Origin: Fen-178 sp963722575 | GTDB lineage: Bacteria > Acidobacteriota > Terriglobia > Bryobacterales > Bryobacteraceae | Reading direction: 5' to 3' | DNA length: 64,000 nt | Assembly (NCBI GenBank): GCA_963722575.1 | Contig: CAVRNR010000003.1 | Span: forward strand, 558,001-622,000 | Shown here: piece by piece, positions 60,067-64,000 of the stretch | How positions within the stretch are numbered: position 1 is the stretch's first letter | Layout: the number at the start of each line of letters is the position of its first letter | Notes under the pieces: generated by a model | The model's database searches: none | Told to the model about the DNA's origin: nothing | The model's input: only the letters and a program-made list of their open reading frames with translations | Translations under genes and position numbers: made by a program

Positions 60067-60552
60067 ATGGAATATCATTGTTGGCACATGTACGTTGACT
60101 ATAGTTCCCAATTAAACCGGATTATAGAGCTGTTGCCGAAACGAGAACCAATTCCAAGTTGGGTCGTTGGCCTTATCGGTGTGGTAGTGGGCGCTGTACT
60201 CCAGCGTCTTATAGTGTGGATGGATAAAAGCAGCAAACATAGAACAATCAAGCGTGCGATTACAGAAGAAATTGGTAAGAACTTCCGAATCTTAAGTATT
60301 TTCGATAATCAGAATCAGACCGAGCGGATGACTGAGCCGTTTGGTAACCGAGTGACAATTACCACACAGCGGTACGAAGTAATCAAGCATGACTTCAGTT
60401 TCACCGAGATGAAAGAGGCTGGAGCGATTGACGAGATCTATGAGATATTGATGGACTTCGGGAACAGTCCCGTTATCACTAGAGAGTCGGTGAGGAGCGT
60501 GCTGCAAGCGCTGGAATATTACGAACCGATGCTTCACTTCAAAGCCAAGTAA
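60067..60552 (+). CDS. Small single-pass membrane protein of unknown function
   Basis: 161 residues from ATG at 60067 (an internal ATG at 60088 is also possible). One transmembrane helix near residues 38-58 (SWVVGLIGVVVGAVLQRLIVW) is followed by a soluble helical domain (TIKRAITEEIGKNFRILSIF, later FSFTEMKEAGAIDEIYEILM). AT-rich like the gene at 59218. The anchor-plus-helical-domain layout recalls small membrane effectors, but no family is recognised. Confidence 0.65.
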   Translation: MEYHCWHMYVDYSSQLNRIIELLPKREPIPSWVVGLIGVVVGAVLQRLIVWMDKSSKHRTIKRAITEEIGKNFRILSIFDNQNQTERMTEPFGNRVTITTQRYEVIKHDFSFTEMKEAGAIDEIYEILMDFGNSPVITRESVRSVLQALEYYEPMLHFKAK

Positions 60553-60811
60553 TTGATAGCCTTTTCCACTGACCACGCCACACACACCAACCCTCCCGCC
60601 TCATGAGAGAGGCCGGGGAAACTCCCGTTTGAATTCTCCGTCTCGTAATCCCACTCCACCCGTGGCACTCTTCCAATCGGCCCAAGTCCCTCACCCTGGG
60701 ATCAACTCCAATCCCGCGAGGATTAAGCCCTCCGGTTCACCCGAGACGTTCTGAACAATCCCGAGAGGGCCGAAGAGAGAATTGGGCCAATCGTGCGGAA
60801 CCTGCGGACCG

Positions 60812-60985
60812 TTAGCGCATCGCCGATTCCATCCTTGCTCCCCTCAGATGGTCCGGTGCCAGCGGTGAAAGGCGGTGATGGACGGCGGAGAGTTCATCCA
60901 CGTTCACCGACCGGAGGTAAACCTCCGTAGTTTTTACGCTGGAGTGTCCAAGCAAACGGGAGAGGTAGTAAAGATTCCCCCAGCT
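60812..60985 (-). pseudogene. C-terminal relic of a tyrosine recombinase/integrase
   Basis: A minus-strand frame with no start reads N-L-Y-Y-L-S-R-L-L-G-H-S-S-V-K-T-T-E-V-Y-L, then SVNVDELSAVHHRLSPL, ending TAA at 60812. LGHSSVKTTEVYL is the C-terminal signature of Xer/phage integrases, holding the box-II His and the catalytic Tyr. The 5' end is cut at about 60985, where the XRE relic begins. Confidence 0.68.
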
Positions 60986-61181
60986 CGATCCGCCAACAAC
61001 GGAAGCTCACGGAGGAGGAGTCTGCGGAACTGATGGGGATCAGCGTGGATTTCTTGAGCCTCATCGAGAGGGGGCCGACGCGCCGAGCTTTGAGGTGCTG
61101 GAGAGCATGGCCCGCAGCCTCAGAATGCCGGTAGTGGCGCCATTCGATCTCTGGACGAGCGCCCATAGCAAAGGCACCTGA
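60983..61181 (+). pseudogene. XRE-type regulator relic, frameshifted
   Basis: Reads S-I-R-Q-Q-R-K-L-T-E-E-E-S-A-E-L-M-G-I-S, then VDFLSLIERG, and after a frameshift near 61070-61075 continues A-P-S-F-E-V-L-E-S-M-A-R-S-L-R-M-P-V-V, ending TGA at 61181. Order and spacing match a HTH_3 domain. No start codon is left. Confidence 0.65.
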
Positions 61182-61261
61182 GCACACCACCCGCCAGAAC
61201 GCAAGATTCTAGCCGACACCTTGGGCCAAGGATTGTGGGTGGTGGAGGGGGTTAACCTCGA

Positions 61262-62056
61262 TCAAATGAAGGTCAGTTGGCCATAGAACCCAGGCACATC
61301 CGTCCGGAACCGCTTCGAATACGGTTCCGGTAGAATGACTCGCATTACGTCGGAGAGCGCAAACTGGATGTTGCCGTTGACGCGCCATTCGCGTTCCATG
61401 TAATAATTCTCCGGGTTCTCCTCGCTCAGCGTCTCATCAAAGAACTTCATATAGACAAAAACCTGATGCATCAGGAAACGGCGAACGTGGCTGTCCCTGA
61501 CGCGTAATTCTTCAAGTTGCTCAAGGTCCCCTCCTGATGTATAGTCCCGAATCTTGCTCCATAATCGCCCTTGGATTTCCCAATCAGCGACGATCACCGC
61601 GTCGAAGTGTTCAGCCCGAGTCCCCTGCTCGAGAGTCGCCTCATAAATCTTCGGTCGCTCAGGATCGGCACGCGAAAGATTACGCGGACCATAAGTGACC
61701 GAATTCCGGGCGATGTAGAAGACCGGATTAGCGCCCCTTCCTGCTAGGAAAGTCTTCTTGAAGCTCAATCCGAACTGCCCGTACTTGCCGGCATGGAACC
61801 CGAGATCTTCGACCGGGATATCACAGAAACACACCATCTGAGGCCGGAACATCGCGTTCTTGCTAATCGACCCGTATGCCGAAAGTGCGAAGCCGGACAA
61901 GTCCGAGTGCTGGTTGTGTGGTGGGTGAGTGAGCCATCCGGTTCTGACGATCTTCAACAAAATCTCGTATTGGCCTTCCAAATCGCCCAGTAGGGAACGC
62001 CCAACAAAGTGGGTAAGTTCGTCCGAGACATACCGCTGCAATCGAGGCATGAGCAT
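61262..62056 (-). CDS. AbiGi-like abortive-infection protein
   Basis: 264 residues from ATG at 62056 (MLMPRLQRYVSDELTHFVGR; a second ATG is at 62050). Resembles the family 'putative abortive phage resistance protein AbiGi, antitoxin': SDELTHFVGRSLLGD, VRTGWLTHPPHN, MVCFCDIPVEDLGFHAGKYG then FGLSFKKTFLAGRGANPVFYIA, and a late FFDETLSEENPENYYMEREW then VILPEPYSKRF. In the longer frame the ~160 upstream residues are out-of-frame alaX sequence. In the classic system AbiGi works with AbiGii; no AbiGii is visible here, so the partner may be one of the small membrane proteins or lost. No membrane segment. Confidence 0.75.
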   Translation of the reverse strand: MLMPRLQRYVSDELTHFVGRSLLGDLEGQYEILLKIVRTGWLTHPPHNQHSDLSGFALSAYGSISKNAMFRPQMVCFCDIPVEDLGFHAGKYGQFGLSFKKTFLAGRGANPVFYIARNSVTYGPRNLSRADPERPKIYEATLEQGTRAEHFDAVIVADWEIQGRLWSKIRDYTSGGDLEQLEELRVRDSHVRRFLMHQVFVYMKFFDETLSEENPENYYMEREWRVNGNIQFALSDVMRVILPEPYSKRFRTDVPGFYGQLTFI

Positions 62057-62105
62057 ACTGTAGCGCACGTTCGGGCGGGTTGATCCACCGCTTTTTGGGC
62101 GTCCG

Positions 62106-62678
62106 CTAGCTACTTTCCGGCGCAAGGAGCCCTTGGATGGAAACGATGCGCAGGGTGCCCTCGCGGTCCGTGACTTTGCGCAGCCCCTGGACCTCGGCGG
62201 CAGTTTGGAACGCGACCGCGACGGGACGGTTCTCAAAGACGATGTCGTTGGCCCGGCGCTCGGCGTCGAGAACGGCGCCCGGCTCCACGGCGCCGCCTTC
62301 GAGGTCGATGGTGGAACTCTCCGCGCCCAAATGGAAGCTGACGGTGTGCAATCCGAGCCACTCTTCGAACACCGCCGAGAGCACGTGCTGGCCGGTGTGC
62401 TGCTGCATGTGATCGAAGCGGCGGCTCCAATCGATGGCGCACTCGACCACCGTGCCATCGAGCGGTGCGGCGAGGTAGTGGGCGATGCGCTCCCCGTCGT
62501 CGGCAACGTCCAGCACGGGGACGCCGGCGATGGCACCGGTGTCGCAGGGCTGGCCCCCGGAAGCGGGATAAAAGGCGGTGCGGTCGAGGTAGACGGTGCG
62601 CCCGTCGGCGGAGCGTTCCACGATGCGCGCGGTGAACTGGCGCAGGTAGGAATCGGTGTAATAGAGGCGGTCGGTCAT
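62106..62678 (-). pseudogene. Truncated second copy of alaX
   Basis: The first ~185 codons of alaX recur here (ATG at 62678, MTDRLYYTDSYLRQFTARIV ... HMQQHTGQHVLSAVF) with about 95% identity to the copy at 59000. It ends after IVSIQG followed by a new tail and stop, so the CGGTH motif and the DHHA1 domain are missing. The similarity also covers about 40 bases upstream. It would give only a non-editing fragment. Confidence 0.85.
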
Positions 62679-62767
62679 GCAGACACTGCTATTGTGGCAG
62701 ATGGGGGTGGCCGGTTGCGCAACCCCCGCGCGGTTGGCTACAGTGGAAGAGTTGGTTGCTTGCGCAA

Positions 62768-62844
62768 GCGCCCGTAGCTCAGTTGGATAGAGCGTCTGGC
62801 TACGAACCAGAAGGTCGCGTGTTCGAGTCACGCCGGGCGCACCA
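62768..62844 (+). tRNA. tRNA-Arg (anticodon ACG)
   Basis: 77 bases including encoded CCA. Acceptor stem GCGCCCG/CGGGCGC, D-arm with AGCTCAGTTGGATAGAGC, anticodon stem TCTGG/CCAGA with loop CTACGAA (anticodon ACG), and T-loop GTTCGAGTC. All stems pair. It lies directly next to the truncated alaX copy and is a plausible integration site. Confidence 0.95.
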
Positions 62845-63294
62845 CGAAAGCAGCAACCGCAACGCCTCCCACTTTCGGCGATTGGATGCCTTGCGCCTCG
62901 CTGGCGAGTCCCAGTGCCCGCACCGTCTCCGGCTGCTATTTCCGTATCGTCACCCAAATCGAGCGCCGGCGCCGCGGCCAGCAGTTGGCGAATGGAATGC
63001 TCCTGGCATGAGTTGCAAGCGCCGGAAAGCAGCGACGATCATCGCCAGAACCCGCGCAGAGTTTCCGAACTCTGTTGCAGCCGCCGCGCCTCATCGTGCG
63101 GCAGGGTGCCGCGAAGACGCAACGCTCGCTTTCGGGATCGCTCCTGCCCGGTGCTGCCTGCGAGAGCGCCGTGGTCGGAGCCCTTCTTCCGCCCCGGCCG
63201 GGGCTCGGCGCCTCGGACCGTCTTCCCAGGGCTCGCGCCATGGGCTATTCTCTTCCGCCCTACGGGCGGCCGATCTTCTGCCATTGGACACACG
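62845..63294. other. Region without recognised genes between tRNA-Arg and the phosphatase
   Basis: About 450 bases. Frames on both strands are compositionally driven; none shows a domain. A plus-strand stretch near 63225-63270 reads P-G-L-A-P-W-A-I-L-F-R-P-T-G-G-R, a phrase that I have seen as a dispersed spurious-ORF motif in many genomes and that may mark a dispersed non-coding repeat. Confidence 0.35.
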
Positions 63295-64000
63295 TTACTT
63301 CACCTTCATGACAAACACTGTCTGGTCGTCGAAAGCCGTGGTTGAGAACTTATCCAGGTCGTCGAAAATGGCGGCGACCAGCTCGGCGGCGGGCTTGCGG
63401 CAGTGGGCGCGGACCACTTGCGCCAGGCGCCCGCGGCCGTAATCGTGGCCGGCGGCGTCCATGTGGTCGGTGATGCCGTCGGAGTAGAGCACGATGGCAT
63501 CGCCGGGCGCCGCCTGGAAGGGGACCTCTTCGTACTCGCGGGCATCCAGCAGGCCGAGCGGAACGCCTTCCACGCGGATTTTGAGGATCTCGCCGCCGCG
63601 GCAGATCATGGGCGGCAGGGCGCCGGCGTTGGCCATCACGATCTGACGCGTGGCCGGGTCCCACAATAGCACGCAGAGGGTGACGTAGCGGGCCTCCACC
63701 TTGCGTTCGATGAGGGCGTTGTTGAGCGCGCGCATGAGCTCCGCGGGGCGGCGGCGGCGCGGGGCCAGCGTGCGCAACAGGCCGCTCATCAGGCCGCCAT
63801 AGAGGGCCGCCGCCGCACCCTTGCCGCTGACATCCCCGAAGGCCACCACGGTCTGCCGGTCGCGCTGCTCGAAAATGTCGTAGATATCGCCCGAGATGGC
63901 GCGCGCCGGCCGCAGGCGCACGGCGGCATCCAGGCCTTCGATTTCCGGCGCGGCATCCGGCTGAAGGACCTGCTGCAACTCGCGCGCGGCCTGGAGGTCT
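63295..64000 (-). CDS. PP2C/SpoIIE-family serine phosphatase, 5'-truncated by the window end
   Basis: The frame is open through 64000, so the protein starts outside. The visible ~235 residues are a SpoIIE/RsbU-type PP2C domain: LQQVLQPDAAPEIEGLD (the usual LQ..LLP entry), RPARAISGDIYDIFE (metal Asp), VVAFGDVSGKGAAAAL (DVSGKG), LLWDPATRQIVMANAGALPP (NAG), LYSDGITD and the final DDQTVFVMKV (DDxT). Such phosphatases act on anti-sigma-factor antagonists; N-terminal sensor domains would be upstream. All metal-binding residues are present. Confidence 0.88.
   Translation of the reverse strand, partial: DLQAARELQQVLQPDAAPEIEGLDAAVRLRPARAISGDIYDIFEQRDRQTVVAFGDVSGKGAAAALYGGLMSGLLRTLAPRRRRPAELMRALNNALIERKVEARYVTLCVLLWDPATRQIVMANAGALPPMICRGGEILKIRVEGVPLGLLDAREYEEVPFQAAPGDAIVLYSDGITDHMDAAGHDYGRGRLAQVVRAHCRKPAAELVAAIFDDLDKFSTTAFDDQTVFVMKVK

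Noticed and set aside
62057..62536. Fusion of alaX-like N-terminus to the AbiGi-like protein
   Set aside because: The upstream part is alaX sequence in the wrong frame; AbiGi similarity begins at 62056.
62756..63442. 228-codon plus-strand frame starting before tRNA-Arg
   Set aside because: Reads through the tRNA and ends antisense to the phosphatase.

Overview
The window looks like a chromosomal segment from an acidobacterium of the Solibacter/Bryobacter type. The evidence is high GC, a secreted protein with a TIGR03437-type C-terminal region (a family concentrated in Solibacter-like Acidobacteriota), SBBP beta-propeller surface proteins, Tat-like signals on a sugar-isomerase-like and an enolase-superfamily protein, and DUF433/DUF5615 gene pairs. 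This assignment is inferred from gene content; no 16S gene is present.

Layout. (1) 0.1-3.1 kb: a DUF5343-like/HEPN-like gene pair, a HigB/HigA-type toxin-antitoxin operon with a palindromic operator, and an intact DUF433/DUF5615 pair. (2) 3.2-11.3 kb: a POT peptide transporter, a two-gene ABC exporter of the polysaccharide type, then a minus-strand set with gmd and fcl (GDP-L-fucose synthesis), a radical SAM/SPASM protein and a broken two-domain methyltransferase. (3) 11.4-16.9 kb: a large secreted SBBP-repeat protein with five tandem C-terminal modules, split by an IS630-like element. (4) 16.9-23.2 kb: methyltransferases, a second radical SAM protein, an intact paralogue of the broken methyltransferase, and small relics of gmd, fcl and the ABC permease. 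(5) 23.3-41.9 kb: two convergent operons of glycan-assembly genes: two GT-C-like membrane proteins and five other glycosyltransferases. Three of these appear to have a GT-A domain split by inserted beta-sandwich-like modules, and two are tandem near-duplicates that differ by a module deletion. (6) 42.3-50.6 kb: a TIGR03437 secreted protein, a zinc-ribbon/DUF4870 membrane protein, a TIM-barrel protein, and an acyl-CoA dehydrogenase coupled to an ETF-QO-like flavoprotein. (7) 50.7-55.9 kb: two decayed DUF433/DUF5615 modules, a methyltransferase, an enolase-superfamily enzyme, an LPG-synthase-like membrane protein, a SIS-domain isomerase and a 43-residue basic protein. (8) 56-64 kb: a secreted metallopeptidase-like protein, a thioredoxin-like protein, alaX, an AT-richer island bounded by a truncated alaX copy and tRNA-Arg, and a PP2C/SpoIIE phosphatase that runs off the window.

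How the genes fit together. Much of 3-42 kb reads as one glycan locus: activated sugar (gmd, fcl), ABC export, several GT-A, GT-B and GT-C enzymes, FkbM-type and other methyltransferases, and radical SAM enzymes. It has been repeatedly duplicated and trimmed. Partial copies of gmd, fcl, the methyltransferase and the permease lie 12-18 kb from the intact genes. The most unusual items are the interrupted GT-A glycosyltransferases and the alaX/tRNA-Arg island, which holds an AbiGi-like gene beside two small membrane proteins and relics of an integrase and a regulator.
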